Part shown: positions 1-8,892 of the stretch, piece after piece
How positions within the stretch are numbered: the first letter of the stretch is position 1
Layout: every line of letters begins with the position of its first letter
Source: Caballeronia sp. LZ062
GTDB lineage: Bacteria; Pseudomonadota; Gammaproteobacteria; Burkholderiales; Burkholderiaceae
Reading direction: 5' to 3'
DNA: 64,000 nucleotides
NCBI RefSeq assembly: GCF_031450785.1
Contig: NZ_JARTWB010000002.1
Location: 2,046,001 to 2,110,000 of the forward strand
Made by a program: the position numbers and the translations under genes
Notes under the pieces: generated by a model
Database searches by the model: none
What the model was told of the DNA's origin: nothing
Seen by the model: only the letters and a program-made list of their open reading frames with translations

Positions 1-1714
1 AACGCGCATCGCGGCTTTCGACGCCTTCGACCGTCTGCGCCAATTCGCGCTGCGCCTGCACCGAAGCCGCCGCCGTGCTCGCCTTCTCGCCTTCGAAGAG
101 CCGCCGCGATCGGGCGAGCGCGTCGTTGGCGCCGTCGTAGTCGCCCATCAGCGAACGCGCGAGCGCGATGCCATACCAGTTCGCGGCCGGGTTGAGCGCG
201 GTTTGATCGTCGATTTCGGATTTGAGACGGCTCGCGACTTCACGATAGTCGCTCGCGTAGTTCACCTGAAGCACGCGTGCCCGCGCCCGCACGAACGCAT
301 ACTCGGGCGACTGACGCGGCTGCCGATACGGCACGCGCCGCGCGCGATCCTCCATGTCGGCGATACGCTCCGTCGTCAGCGGATGCGTGCGTGCGTAGGG
401 CGGCACGCCGTTATCGGCCATCGACGCGCGGTCGAGCCGCTCGAAGAACGCGGTCATCGCGTAGGGATCGTAGCCGGCCGCCGCGAGCATCTGAAAGCCG
501 ACGCGATCCGCCTCGTGCTCGGCCGCGCGCGAGAAGCGCAGTTGATTGTCGACGGCGAAGGCCTGGCCGCCCATCGCGATACCCATGCCAAGATCGCCGC
601 TATGCGTCATCACGCCCGCGAGCAGGCCGGCCAGCATGGCCGCGAGCGCCGCATAGCCGCTTTTTTCCTGCGCGCTGATCATCCGCGCGATGTGGCGCTG
701 AAGCACGTGTCCCATCTCGTGGCCGACGACGGACGCGAGCTCGGATTCCGTCTGCGTCGCCGAGATCAATCCGGTGTTCACGCCGATGAAGCCGCCGGGC
801 ATCGAGAACGCGTTGATCTGCGGATCGCGCACGGCGAAGAGTTCGAAGTCCGGACGATACCCGCCGAGGTACTGCGTCGCCGCGGCGGCGGACAGCTTCG
901 ATGCGATGGAGTCGAGGTAATCGCGTATGAGCCAGTCGTCGAGATAGTCGGGATCGGCGCGGACTTCGCGCATCGTCCGCTCACCGAGCTTGCGTTCTGC
1001 CTGAGGCGAAAGCGTGCCGCCGGAACCGTCGCCCAGATCGGGCAGTTGCACGGAGGAAAGCGGCGCGCGCAGATTCGCCATCGCGCCGGGGCGATTGGCG
1101 AAGCGGCTTTCCGCGCCGCCGTAGACGCCGAAGACGCCGTCGGCGACGTTGTTGGGCGGGGGGGTTGGTGCGGGGGTGGTCTTTATCGCGTTGGTCGCAT
1201 TGTGCGCGTTCGGCACATTGGTCGTGTTTGGCGCGTTTGTCGACTTTGTCGCGTTCGCCGGGTTGGGTCCGTTCGTGCCGTTCTTCGTGTTGGCCGTATT
1301 GGCCGTATTGGCCGTATTGGCCGCGTTGGCCGTGTTGGCCGTGTTGGCCGTGTTGGCCGTGTTGGCCGTGTTGGCCGTGTTGGCCGTGTTGGCCGTGTTG
1401 GCCGTGTTGGCCGTGTTGGCCGTGTTGGCCGTGTTGTCCGTGTTGTCCGTGTTGGCCGTGTTGGCCGTGTTGGCCGTGTTGGCCGTGTTGGCCGTGTTGG
1501 CCGTGTTGGCCGTGTTGGCCGTGTTGGCCGTGTTGGCCGCGTTGGCCCTGTTGTCCGCGTTGGCCGCGTTCGTCGCGTTCGTCGCGTTGGTCACGTTCGT
1601 CGCGTTGGCCCCGTCCGCCGTGCGCGCGCCCGTCTGCGCTGCGGCGAACGGCGGCATGGCGAGACTAAGGCACAACGCGGACACGAGCATGCGGCTCGGA
1701 CGATTCAAAGACAT
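1..1714 (-). CDS. M48 family periplasmic metalloprotease (BepA/YfgC-like), C-terminus cut by window edge
   Basis: Zinc protease of the BepA/YfgC type, which clears or helps mature outer-membrane proteins in the periplasm. The frame opens at an ATG at 1714 and stays open to base 1 (571 codons visible). Residues 1-26 form a signal peptide ending in AAA before Gln27. Residues about 36-175 are an Asn/Thr/Ala-rich stretch with Asn at nearly every third position, built on a 9-bp tandem repeat. The protease domain follows: HEMGH at residues 332-336 gives the HExxH zinc site, and a downstream EHEAD motif supplies the third ligand. The last visible part looks like the helical TPR-like region of BepA. 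Homologues normally lack so long a low-complexity linker. It is divergent from moaC. The family call is firm; the exact orthologue (BepA or LoiP type) is inferred. Confidence 0.9.
   Translation of the reverse strand, partial: MSLNRPSRMLVSALCLSLAMPPFAAAQTGARTADGANATNVTNATNATNAANADNRANAANTANTANTANTANTANTANTANTANTANTDNTDNTANTANTANTANTANTANTANTANTANTANTANTANAANTANTANTANTKNGTNGPNPANATKSTNAPNTTNVPNAHNATNAIKTTPAPTPPPNNVADGVFGVYGGAESRFANRPGAMANLRAPLSSVQLPDLGDGSGGTLSPQAERKLGERTMREVRADPDYLDDWLIRDYLDSIASKLSAAAATQYLGGYRPDFELFAVRDPQINAFSMPGGFIGVNTGLISATQTESELASVVGHEMGHVLQRHIARMISAQEKSGYAALAAMLAGLLAGVMTHSGDLGMGIAMGGQAFAVDNQLRFSRAAEHEADRVGFQMLAAAGYDPYAMTAFFERLDRASMADNGVPPYARTHPLTTERIADMEDRARRVPYRQPRQSPEYAFVRARARVLQVNYASDYREVASRLKSEIDDQTALNPAANWYGIALARSLMGDYDGANDALARSRRLFEGEKASTAAASVQAQRELAQTVEGVESRDAR
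1287..1538. repeat. 9-bp minisatellite, 28 tandem units, inside the M48 protease gene
   Basis: Twenty-eight consecutive 9-bp units (plus-strand unit GTGTTGGCC) run without interruption; 22 are identical. The variants are three GTATTGGCC units, one GCGTTGGCC and two adjacent GTGTTGTCC. More degenerate copies extend on both sides. The unit is three codons long, so copy-number change stays in frame; on the coding (minus) strand it reads Asn-Thr-Ala. Confidence 0.97.
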
Positions 1715-1793
1715 GGCGCGAAGCCGGTGCGGCACCGGCGGTCAGCGTGATGATCGGAACGCGCTTATCGTATCAAGTGTTGCGCGCTCGGCG

Positions 1794-1807
1794 GTGCCTG
1801 CAGGCAC
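1794..1807. other. 14-bp perfect palindrome between divergent genes
   Basis: GTGCCTGCAGGCAC is fully self-complementary and lies between the divergent starts of the M48 protease (1714) and moaC (1872). It could be a regulator site; no regulator can be named from the sequence. Confidence 0.4.
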
Positions 1808-1871
1808 GGATTCGCACCGTTTCCGCCGCAGGTCCCGCTGGTAAGATAGGCGCCCATTGCAAGGAGACGAT

Positions 1872-2363
1872 ATGTCCGCACTCACACATTTCGATGCCGC
1901 CGGCGAGGCGCACATGGTCGATGTCGGCGACAAGAACGAGACGCGGCGCATCGCAGTGGCGCGCGGCTCCATCGTCATGCTCGACGCCACGCTCGCACTG
2001 ATCCGCGAAGGACGCGCCAAAAAGGGCGACGTGCTCGGCGTCGCGCGCATCGCGGCGATTCAGGGCGCCAAGCGCACCGCCGATCTGATTCCGCTGTGTC
2101 ATCCGCTCGCGCTGACCCGCGTGGCTGTCGACTTCTCCGTCGATGACACGCTGCCCGGCGTGCATTGTGAAGTGCGCGTGGAGACCGTCGGGCGCACGGG
2201 CGTGGAAATGGAAGCACTCACCGCCGTACAGGTTGGGCTACTGACCATCTACGACATGTGCAAGGCCGTCGATCGCGGCATGACCATCACCAATGTGCGC
2301 GTGATGGAAAAGCACGGCGGGAAATCGGGCGACTGGGTGGCGGACCCAACGCCGTCCGCCTGA
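1872..2363 (+). CDS. moaC: Cyclic pyranopterin monophosphate synthase MoaC
   Basis: Second enzyme of molybdenum cofactor synthesis, turning the MoaA product into cyclic pyranopterin monophosphate in the cytoplasm. The 163-residue protein has the usual length and order of motifs: an [10 protein letters not shown] start, the IPLCHPL active-site loop, the [13 protein letters not shown] helix and YDMCKAVD. I chose the ATG at 1872 because AAGGAG lies just upstream; an in-frame GTG/CTG-type start five codons earlier would overlap this ribosome site. No other moa gene is adjacent, so it stands alone here, divergent from the M48 protease. The assignment is secure. Confidence 0.96.
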   Translation: MSALTHFDAAGEAHMVDVGDKNETRRIAVARGSIVMLDATLALIREGRAKKGDVLGVARIAAIQGAKRTADLIPLCHPLALTRVAVDFSVDDTLPGVHCEVRVETVGRTGVEMEALTAVQVGLLTIYDMCKAVDRGMTITNVRVMEKHGGKSGDWVADPTPSA

Positions 2364-2400
2364 ACGCTGCCAGCGCTGCAAACGCTACAAACGCCGATGC

Positions 2401-4215
2401 TTACTCGTCGGCGTCATCCTCCGCGCTAGCATCCGTTCCCGCCGGCAACCCGTACCGCTTTACGAGATCAGCCCTGAAGCCGGCCAACGGCGCACCGATT
2501 TCGTCGATGTTCCGGTACACCGCCGCAAGCTGCGTCGGCCAGTCATGCAACTGTGTCGCGAAAATCTTGAGGCGCGCCACGGTATCCAGCGCCTCGCTGC
2601 GCTGACCGGCAAGCGCCTGCAGCACTGCGTAGCGGCGCAGAACCGTCTCGCCCGGCAGCAACGCGATGGCCTGCCGATGCGCCGCCAGCTTCGCTTCGAT
2701 ATCCTGCGCGTTCATCGGCAGTAGCGTCGCCGCGCCATACTCGCCCCACGCGCCGAACAGAAAAGACGGATCGTCGCGATACTGCTCCGCCGGCCGCGAG
2801 CCGTAGTACAGCACTTCCGCCCGGTTGTAATCGCGCATCGTCGGATAGAGCGCGACGAGACCGCCCGCGACCAGAAAGACGTACATGCCATACGACAGCG
2901 GGCGCGCCACGAGCCGCAACGGTCGCGTCTCGAGAAGGCCGATCACGAGCATCGCGGGCATCAGAAAGAACATGTACTGCTGCGGATATTCGACGAGCGC
3001 GTGCATCATCAAGACGCCGAGCAGCGAGAGCGCAAAGACGCGCGCGGGCGTATGCGGCGCACGCAGCACGCGAATCAGCCACAAGACGATGCCCAGCACC
3101 AGCACCGCGACGCCGATCAACCCCGTTTTCGCCAGCAGATCGATGAAAATGTCGTGCGCGTTGTTCGCGATCTCCACGCCGCCAAGCTCGCGCACCATGT
3201 CGAACTGGTAGCGCGGAAACTCGCCCCAGCCGACGCCGAGCACCGGATGCGTCTTGAACATCGTCCAGCCGTACTTCCACAGCGCAAGACGCGGCGCGAT
3301 CTGATTCGCATCCTGCATGCGCTCCGCGGCCGATTGCGCCAGATCGAGCTGATAGCGCACGTTCGCCCAACGCACGGCTGCGTTCACCGCCACGAAGACC
3401 ACCGCAAGCACGACCGGCATGATCCACGCGCGCATATCGCGCCCGTTGCGCGCTGTCGGAGTGTCGAAGTCGTCGGCCGCACCGGGGCGACGGCGGATGA
3501 ACGCCATCCAGAATCCGGCGACGACGATCACCCCCGTTTGCAGCCACGGCCCGCGCGACACCGTGAGCGCGAGGCCGAACGACAGCACCGCCGACACGAC
3601 GAGCCACACCACCACGGGCATCCGGCGCGTCTGCACGAAATACATCGCGCCTGCCAGCGCGAACGCGATGACCGTGGCAAGGTGATTCGCCTGCGCCATG
3701 TTCCCGAAGACGCGCCGCTCGATTGCAACGTTGTACGCCACGACGAACGGCGCGAATCTCGCCTCCATATGGAACAGTTGCGCGGTCTGGCAGAACACCG
3801 CAAAGAGGCCGCCCGCGAGCAACGCCGCCGCGCCGACACGCAACGCCTTCTCCGAAAGCCCCGCTCGCACCAGCCCGAAGCCCGTGTGCACGGCCACGAA
3901 CGACGCGAGCAGATACGCGCCGCCGAGCCAGTTCATCGATGGCTGCGCGACCGGCAGCAGCACCGTCTGCGCGACGAGCACGATGCCGAACGCGAGCGGC
4001 ATCAGCGCGACCACCGGTGAGGCGAACGGCACGCGCGGCTCGGACACGCGAACGAGCAGCGCCACCGTTGCTCCGAGCGCGAGATACAGGGCGAGCGCGC
4101 TGTACTCGGCATAGAACGTCGGAATCGGATACGTGTGGTTGACGACACCGAACGGAATCGTCAACGCCAGGCACAGAACGGTGAAGCAGAGATAGCGCGC
4201 GTATTGAGAAGGCAT
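2401..4215 (-). CDS. pglL: PglL-type protein O-oligosaccharyltransferase
   Basis: Polytopic inner-membrane protein of 604 residues, of the Wzy/WaaL/PglL superfamily. PglL enzymes move a preassembled glycan from a lipid carrier to Ser/Thr of periplasmic proteins, pilins included. The N-terminus has the FGVVNHTYPIPTFYAE signature typical of the PglL_A region; about ten hydrophobic segments follow, with a large periplasmic loop at about 280-330 containing the H-P-x-x-G-x-G-W-G-E-F motif (Wzy_C), and a soluble C-terminal tail. It lies 130 bp downstream of the pilin gene on the same strand, which favours a protein glycosyltransferase over an O-antigen ligase. General protein O-glycosylation by PglL is established in Burkholderia; pilin as substrate here is inferred. 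Confidence 0.85.
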   Translation of the reverse strand: MPSQYARYLCFTVLCLALTIPFGVVNHTYPIPTFYAEYSALALYLALGATVALLVRVSEPRVPFASPVVALMPLAFGIVLVAQTVLLPVAQPSMNWLGGAYLLASFVAVHTGFGLVRAGLSEKALRVGAAALLAGGLFAVFCQTAQLFHMEARFAPFVVAYNVAIERRVFGNMAQANHLATVIAFALAGAMYFVQTRRMPVVVWLVVSAVLSFGLALTVSRGPWLQTGVIVVAGFWMAFIRRRPGAADDFDTPTARNGRDMRAWIMPVVLAVVFVAVNAAVRWANVRYQLDLAQSAAERMQDANQIAPRLALWKYGWTMFKTHPVLGVGWGEFPRYQFDMVRELGGVEIANNAHDIFIDLLAKTGLIGVAVLVLGIVLWLIRVLRAPHTPARVFALSLLGVLMMHALVEYPQQYMFFLMPAMLVIGLLETRPLRLVARPLSYGMYVFLVAGGLVALYPTMRDYNRAEVLYYGSRPAEQYRDDPSFLFGAWGEYGAATLLPMNAQDIEAKLAAHRQAIALLPGETVLRRYAVLQALAGQRSEALDTVARLKIFATQLHDWPTQLAAVYRNIDEIGAPLAGFRADLVKRYGLPAGTDASAEDDADE

Positions 4216-4345
4216 GAGGGGCTGGGAACGTCGGGAACCGGCGCACTATACAAAACTTTGCGTCCGCTGTGCGCCGCGCGCCGGCAAATGCCACGAAATC
4301 CCCCGTTCCAGCGCGCCGCTCATGTCCTTCGTTAGCACGCACCGT

Positions 4346-4939
4346 TCAAGCGCGGCACTCCGGCGGTGCGAGATTGCCCGGCAGCGTCGCGGCTTGCGTG
4401 GGCGACGGCCCCGCGCCCGGCGCCGGCAACGACGACGCGGCCTTGCCCGCCGCGAAGCACTCCCATGTGATCGTGCCCGCCTGCACCGAGCCGCGTGTCA
4501 GCGCGACGCGCGCGGTGGGCGTATCGGCGTTGTCGGGCGCGGAAGGCACGAGCACGAGCGTGTTCGATCCGGCCGGGGCGACGCGCGTCGTGTAGGCGAT
4601 CGTAATCTGCCCGCTGTCGCTGTCGACATGAATCGACTCGATGTTGCGCGTACCGGGCGGCGACGCGTAAGCGCTCGCCAGGTCCGCGCCGCTCGCCGCG
4701 TTCTCGGCGACCGCAAGCCGGGCCGATGCCGCGAGCGACATGCCCTCGCCCACGCGGCTGCGGGACAGATAGTCCTGATACGCGGGAATTGCGTACGCCG
4801 CGACCACGCCGACGATCGCCAGCACAATCATCAACTCGATCAACGTAAATCCTCGCGCGCCCGCCTGCGCGCGTTTCAACCATGCACCGAAGCCGTCGCC
4901 TTCGCGCGACGCCTTAACCACCAAAGCCATGCTCGTCAT
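4346..4939 (-). CDS. pilA: Type IV major pilin (PilA-like)
   Basis: Prepilin of about 197 residues. A long basic leader of roughly 29 residues ends in Gly, followed by [20 protein letters not shown], the classic prepilin peptidase site with Glu5 and a hydrophobic helix. The C-terminal part has two Cys (in WECF and PPEC) that should form the pilin disulfide loop; the segment between them is rich in Ser, Ala, Pro and Thr. The ATG at 4939 is preferred over a GTG at 4945 because the GTG overlaps the GGAG ribosome site. PglL is immediately downstream. Other pilus assembly genes are not in the window. It could be a minor pilin, but size and gene context suggest the major subunit. Confidence 0.88.
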   Translation of the reverse strand: MTSMALVVKASREGDGFGAWLKRAQAGARGFTLIELMIVLAIVGVVAAYAIPAYQDYLSRSRVGEGMSLAASARLAVAENAASGADLASAYASPPGTRNIESIHVDSDSGQITIAYTTRVAPAGSNTLVLVPSAPDNADTPTARVALTRGSVQAGTITWECFAAGKAASSLPAPGAGPSPTQAATLPGNLAPPECRA

Positions 4940-4959
4940 TGCCACTCCCTGAAAGACAC

Positions 4960-4995
4960 GAAGCGTCCGGCCGCGACATGCGAACCGGACGCTTC
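4960..4995. other. 11-bp inverted repeat between the TerC-family gene and pilA
   Basis: GAAGCGTCCGG (4960-4970) is repeated inverted as CCGGACGCTTC (4985-4995) with a 14-nt loop. On the minus strand it sits after the TerC-family gene and about 20 nt before the pilin start. The tract after it (GTGTCTTTC) is a poor U-run, so it is either a weak terminator or a structure in the pilin leader. Confidence 0.6.
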
Positions 4996-5061
4996 GATGG
5001 TAGGGAGGGATCAGATGCCGCGGCAGTCGGCCATTCGGCTAACGCCCCGGCAGGCGTGCGA

Positions 5062-5760
5062 TCAACCGGCGCTCGCGAGCGCGCGACGCTTCATCAGCCA
5101 GCCCGCCGCAATCACGACGGCCGCGCCGGCGAGGCGCGCGGCATACCCCGCCGCTTCGGTGTTGAGCGCGGGCCAGCGGTCGATGAACGGATCGTCGATG
5201 ATGAGGCCGCCCGCGATCCAGCCTAGCAGCCCCGCGCCCAGCACCACGACGATGGGGAAGCGGTCGAGCAGCTTCAGCACAAGCGTGCTGCCCCACACGA
5301 TCAGCGGAATGCTTACCACGAGCCCGAAAACGACGAGCACGAAGCGATGCTGCGGATCGGCGGTCTCTGCGGCGCCCGCAATCGCGATCACGTTGTCGAG
5401 GCTCATCACCGCGTCGGCAACGATGATCGTCTTGACCGCCGCCCAGAGCTTGTCCGACGAGCCGATGTCGGGCGCGTCGTGGTCGGGCTGCAGCAGCTTC
5501 GCGCCGATCCAGAGCAGCAGCAGGCCGCCCAGGAACTTGAGAAACGGTATGTCGAGCAGGAAGACGGCGAACGCGATGAGCACGACGCGCAAAACAATGG
5601 CGCCGAGCGTGCCGAGCACGATGCCGCGCGTGCGCTGCGCGGCGGGCAGATCGCGGCAAGCGAGCGCGATCACGACGGCGTTGTCGCCGCCGAGCAGAAT
5701 GTCGATGACGATGATCTGGAGGACCGCGCCCCAATGGAGCGTCGCGAAGAATTCGAGCAT
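5062..5760 (-). CDS. TerC family integral membrane protein (YjbE-like)
   Basis: Membrane protein of 232 residues of the TerC/Alx/YjbE family, linked to metal ion (notably manganese) export and tellurium resistance. It has about seven hydrophobic segments and both family signatures: DILLGGDNAVVIALAC near residue 20 and DAVMSLDNVIAIAG near 115, each with conserved Asp-Asn in a membrane helix. I start it at the ATG at 5760 (MLEFFATLHW), the usual family start; a longer in-frame start at 5856 would run through the terminator of the upstream sucCD unit. Substrate is not visible from sequence. Confidence 0.88.
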   Translation of the reverse strand: MLEFFATLHWGAVLQIIVIDILLGGDNAVVIALACRDLPAAQRTRGIVLGTLGAIVLRVVLIAFAVFLLDIPFLKFLGGLLLLWIGAKLLQPDHDAPDIGSSDKLWAAVKTIIVADAVMSLDNVIAIAGAAETADPQHRFVLVVFGLVVSIPLIVWGSTLVLKLLDRFPIVVVLGAGLLGWIAGGLIIDDPFIDRWPALNTEAAGYAARLAGAAVVIAAGWLMKRRALASAG

Positions 5761-5780
5761 GAAAAGAATAGCTGCGACCG

Positions 5781-5818
5781 AAAACAAAAAGAGCGAGGAA
5801 GCCAGCGCTCCCTCGCTC
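5781..5818 (-). terminator. Rho-independent terminator after sucD
   Basis: On the minus strand GAGCGAGG and CCTCGCTC (5791-5818) pair around a partly paired loop and are followed by TTTTTGTTTT (5790-5781). It lies between the sucD stop and the TerC-family start, ending the sucCD transcript. Confidence 0.85.
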
Positions 5819-5881
5819 TTCTCGGTCTGAACGAAAGGATTCAGTAAGAGTACCAAACCCTCGCCTTTCGTGCCTGCTTCC

Positions 5882-6763
5882 TTAGATCACCGACTTCAGC
5901 AGGCGGCCCATTTCGGACGGGTTCTTCGTGACCTTGATGCCGCACGCGTCCATGATTTCGAGCTTCGCGTCAGCCGTGTCCGCGCCGCCCGAGATCAGTG
6001 CGCCGGCGTGGCCCATGCGCTTGCCCGGAGGCGCCGTCACGCCCGCGATGAAGCCGACGACCGGCTTCTTCATGTTGTCCTTGATCCAGTAAGCGGCGTT
6101 CGCTTCGTCCGGACCGCCGATCTCGCCGATCATGATGACGGCGTCCGTTTCCGGATCGTCGTTGAACATCTTCATGACGTCGATGTGCTTCAGACCGTTG
6201 ATCGGATCGCCGCCGATGCCGACCGCCGACGACTGGCCGAGGCCGAGCGCCGTCAACTGGCCGACCGCTTCGTACGTCAGCGTGCCCGAACGCGACACGA
6301 CACCAATGCGGCCTTTCTTGTGGATGTGACCCGGCATGATGCCGATCTTCAGCTCGTCCGGCGTGATCGTGCCGGGGCAGTTCGGTCCGAGCAGCAGCGT
6401 CTTGCGGTTTTCGCGGCGCATGCGGTCCTTGATTTCGAGCATGTCGCGAACCGGAATGCCTTCCGTGATGCAGATAGCGAGATCAAGATCGGCCTCGACG
6501 GCTTCCCAGATGGCAGCGGCAGCGCCAGCGGGCGGCACGTAGATGACTGAAACCGTTGCGCCGGTTTCAGCCTTCGCTTCCTTGACGGACGCGTAGATGG
6601 GAATGCCTTCGAAGTCTTCGCCGGCCTTCTTCGGATTCACGCCCGCGACGTATGCTTCGCGGCCGTTCGCGTATTCGCGGCATGCGCGCGTGTGGAACTG
6701 GCCGGTCTTGCCGGTGATGCCCTGCGTGATGACCTTCGTGTCTTTGTTGATCAGAATCGACAT
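5882..6763 (-). CDS. sucD: Succinyl-CoA ligase (ADP-forming) alpha subunit
   Basis: Alpha subunit of the TCA-cycle enzyme that makes ATP or GTP from succinyl-CoA. The 293-residue protein starts with a CoA-binding Rossmann domain ([15 protein letters not shown] near 17-31). The [10 protein letters not shown] motif holds the catalytic His252 that is phosphorylated in the reaction. Length and motif order match the family. It follows sucC by 97 bp on the same strand and is closed by a strong terminator, so sucCD is a two-gene operon with beta first. Secure. Confidence 0.98.
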   Translation of the reverse strand: MSILINKDTKVITQGITGKTGQFHTRACREYANGREAYVAGVNPKKAGEDFEGIPIYASVKEAKAETGATVSVIYVPPAGAAAAIWEAVEADLDLAICITEGIPVRDMLEIKDRMRRENRKTLLLGPNCPGTITPDELKIGIMPGHIHKKGRIGVVSRSGTLTYEAVGQLTALGLGQSSAVGIGGDPINGLKHIDVMKMFNDDPETDAVIMIGEIGGPDEANAAYWIKDNMKKPVVGFIAGVTAPPGKRMGHAGALISGGADTADAKLEIMDACGIKVTKNPSEMGRLLKSVI

Positions 6764-6860
6764 GTAGTGACCTCTGTTCGTTTGGCGTCGCCCAAGCCAG
6801 TGCTGGCGCCGCCATTCGTATCTGGTGGAACGCTCTCTTGAGGCAGCAAGCGAAACGCGC

Positions 6861-8027
6861 TTACTTGCCTTCGGCAGCCGCGACGACCTTCTGCGCGGCT
6901 TCTTCCATGCTGTCGGCCGAAATGATCGGCAAACCGGATTCCGCCAGCATTTTCTTGCCGAGGTCTTCGTTCGTGCCCTTCATGCGCACGACGAGCGGCA
7001 CCTTCAGGTCCACGGCCTTCGACGCCGCGATCACGCCTTCCGCGATCACGTCGCAACGCATGATGCCGCCGAAGATGTTGACGAGGATCGCCTTCAGATT
7101 CGGGTTCTTCAGCATCAGCTTGAAGGCTTCGGTGACCTTCTCGGTCGTCGCGCCGCCGCCGACGTCGAGGAAGTTCGCCGGCTCGCCGCCGAACAGCTTG
7201 ATGGTGTCCATCGTCGCCATGGCCAGGCCCGCGCCGTTCACGAGACAGCCGATGTTGCCGTCGAGCGAGATGTACGCGAGGTCGAACTTCGACGCTTCGA
7301 CTTCAGCCGGATCTTCTTCGTCCAGGTCGCGATACGCGACGATTTCCGGATGACGGAAGAGCGCGTTGGCGTCGAAGTTGAACTTGGCGTCGAGCGCGAT
7401 CACCTTGCCGTCGCCGGTCACGATCAGCGGGTTGATTTCCGCGAGCGATGCGTCGGTTTCGTAGAACGCCTTGTAGAGGCCTTGCAGGATGGCGCGCGCT
7501 TGCGGGATCGATGCGTCCGGGATGCCGATCTTGCGCGCGAGGTCGTCCGCGTCCTTGTCTTGCAGACCGGTCGACGGCTCGACGGCGAACTTGTGCAGCA
7601 GTTCCGGCGTCTTTTCCGCGACTTCTTCGATGTCCATGCCGCCTTCGCTCGACGCCATGACGACGATCTTCTGCGAAACACGGTCGAGCACGAGGCCCAC
7701 GTACAGTTCCTTCTTGATGTCCGCGCCTTCTTCGATCAGGAGGCGGTTCACCTTCTGGCCTTCCGGACCGGTCTGGTGCGTGACGAGCTGCATGCCGAGG
7801 ATCTGGTTCGCGTATTCGCGGACCTGCTCGATCGACTTCGCGACCTTCACGCCGCCGCCCTTACCGCGGCCGCCCGCGTGAATCTGCGCTTTGACGACCC
7901 AGACCGGGCCGCCCAGCTCTTCCGCGGCCTTGACCGCATCATCCACCGAGAACACGGGTTTGCCGCGCGGGACCGCGACGCCGAATTTCCGCAGGATTTC
8001 CTTACCCTGGTACTCGTGAATCTTCAT
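6861..8027 (-). CDS. sucC: Succinyl-CoA ligase (ADP-forming) beta subunit
   Basis: Nucleotide-binding subunit of succinyl-CoA synthetase, 388 residues. It begins [20 protein letters not shown], a hallmark start, and has an ATP-grasp fold with [15 protein letters not shown] near 46-60 and the Mg-binding EINPLIVT region near 198. The C-terminal domain has [15 protein letters not shown] and [11 protein letters not shown]. An AAGGAA ribosome site precedes the ATG. First gene of sucCD. Confidence 0.98.
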   Translation of the reverse strand: MKIHEYQGKEILRKFGVAVPRGKPVFSVDDAVKAAEELGGPVWVVKAQIHAGGRGKGGGVKVAKSIEQVREYANQILGMQLVTHQTGPEGQKVNRLLIEEGADIKKELYVGLVLDRVSQKIVVMASSEGGMDIEEVAEKTPELLHKFAVEPSTGLQDKDADDLARKIGIPDASIPQARAILQGLYKAFYETDASLAEINPLIVTGDGKVIALDAKFNFDANALFRHPEIVAYRDLDEEDPAEVEASKFDLAYISLDGNIGCLVNGAGLAMATMDTIKLFGGEPANFLDVGGGATTEKVTEAFKLMLKNPNLKAILVNIFGGIMRCDVIAEGVIAASKAVDLKVPLVVRMKGTNEDLGKKMLAESGLPIISADSMEEAAQKVVAAAEGK

Positions 8028-8144
8028 GCGTGATTCCTTCAGTCTGAGAGTTGGAGTGAACTTCTGATTCGAATTGCTTGAACCGCTGATTGTTTGATGC
8101 TTGTCCGGTTGACCGAAGCGTTCCGCGTCGGGAACGCGAGCGTG

Positions 8145-8771
8145 TCAGGTGTCCGGCTTTTCGCGTTCCGCTTGGCCACGGTCTTGCGCCGGCGATGGCT
8201 CATGACCGAACCAGCGCGGATAGTATTCGCGAACGGCGGGGCCATCGAAGCGCAGCGCGTGGCAGCGGCCGAGTTGAAACGGCGGCTGGACGGAAGTCGA
8301 CTCCGTTCCGGTTTGCGCGAAAGGACTGCCGCTCTCGATAGACCACACTTCGCCGGAGAATGCCTGGATAGCGGCGGTCGGCAACACGGCGCACAACTCG
8401 GTGAGATGCGTGCAGCCCGCCGTTCCGCGCAGGCGCGCGCCGGCTTCGCGACGAAAATTCTTGAGCAGATTGAGCCCGATGAGCGCCCGATACGCGGAAT
8501 TCGACTCGGCGCACAACGCCGCATACGGCGCCCACTCCGACGAAGCCTCGGCGTCGACGATGGTGAGCTTGCGGTCGATGGTGATGCGCAGCCAGAGTTC
8601 ATGGATCGGCAGGCCTTGCGGCCGGACGCCCGCCGCGAGCGGAAAGTCGCGGGGCTTGTCATCGGTTAGACAGGCTTCGATGTCCCACAGGCCGTCTTCC
8701 CGCTCGAACGCTTCCAGCCGAATCGCGCGACGATGGCGCAACTGTCGGGAAACGGGCGGAGAAAGAGGCAT
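8145..8771 (-). CDS. DUF2889 domain protein
   Basis: Conserved protein of 208 residues matching the DUF2889 family, whose role is unknown. It starts with a segment typical of the family (RRAIRLEAFEREDGLWDIEACLTDDKP), then the GLPIHELWLRITID core and a C-terminal domain with NLLKNFRREAGARLRGTAGCTHL. There is no signal peptide or membrane segment, so it should be cytoplasmic. The last 25 residues are polar and probably flexible. A TAAAAT -10-like element lies at 8803-8808 on the minus strand, 32 nt before the ATG, suggesting its own promoter. Confidence 0.8.
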   Translation of the reverse strand: MPLSPPVSRQLRHRRAIRLEAFEREDGLWDIEACLTDDKPRDFPLAAGVRPQGLPIHELWLRITIDRKLTIVDAEASSEWAPYAALCAESNSAYRALIGLNLLKNFRREAGARLRGTAGCTHLTELCAVLPTAAIQAFSGEVWSIESGSPFAQTGTESTSVQPPFQLGRCHALRFDGPAVREYYPRWFGHEPSPAQDRGQAEREKPDT

Positions 8772-8892
8772 GGGGCTGAAGCCGGAACGGGGAAACCGTT
8801 GAATTTTAGCATAGCGAGTATTTCGGGCCGTGCATGCGCCTGATGATTGGCGGATGCCGGCGCATGGCCTGCCGCGTGGGGCGCAAGGTACG

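Noticed and set aside
1287..1538. Tandem repeat as a CRISPR-like array
   Set aside because: Units are 9 bp with no spacers and lie in frame inside a gene.
203..1750. A 515-codon plus-strand frame with a long Arg-Val-Gly repeat
   Set aside because: It is the reverse reading of the M48 protease, whose minus-strand frame has a signal peptide and HExxH.
5761..5856. Longer start for the TerC-family protein at 5856
   Set aside because: The added part contains the sucCD terminator hairpin and lacks homology to the family start.
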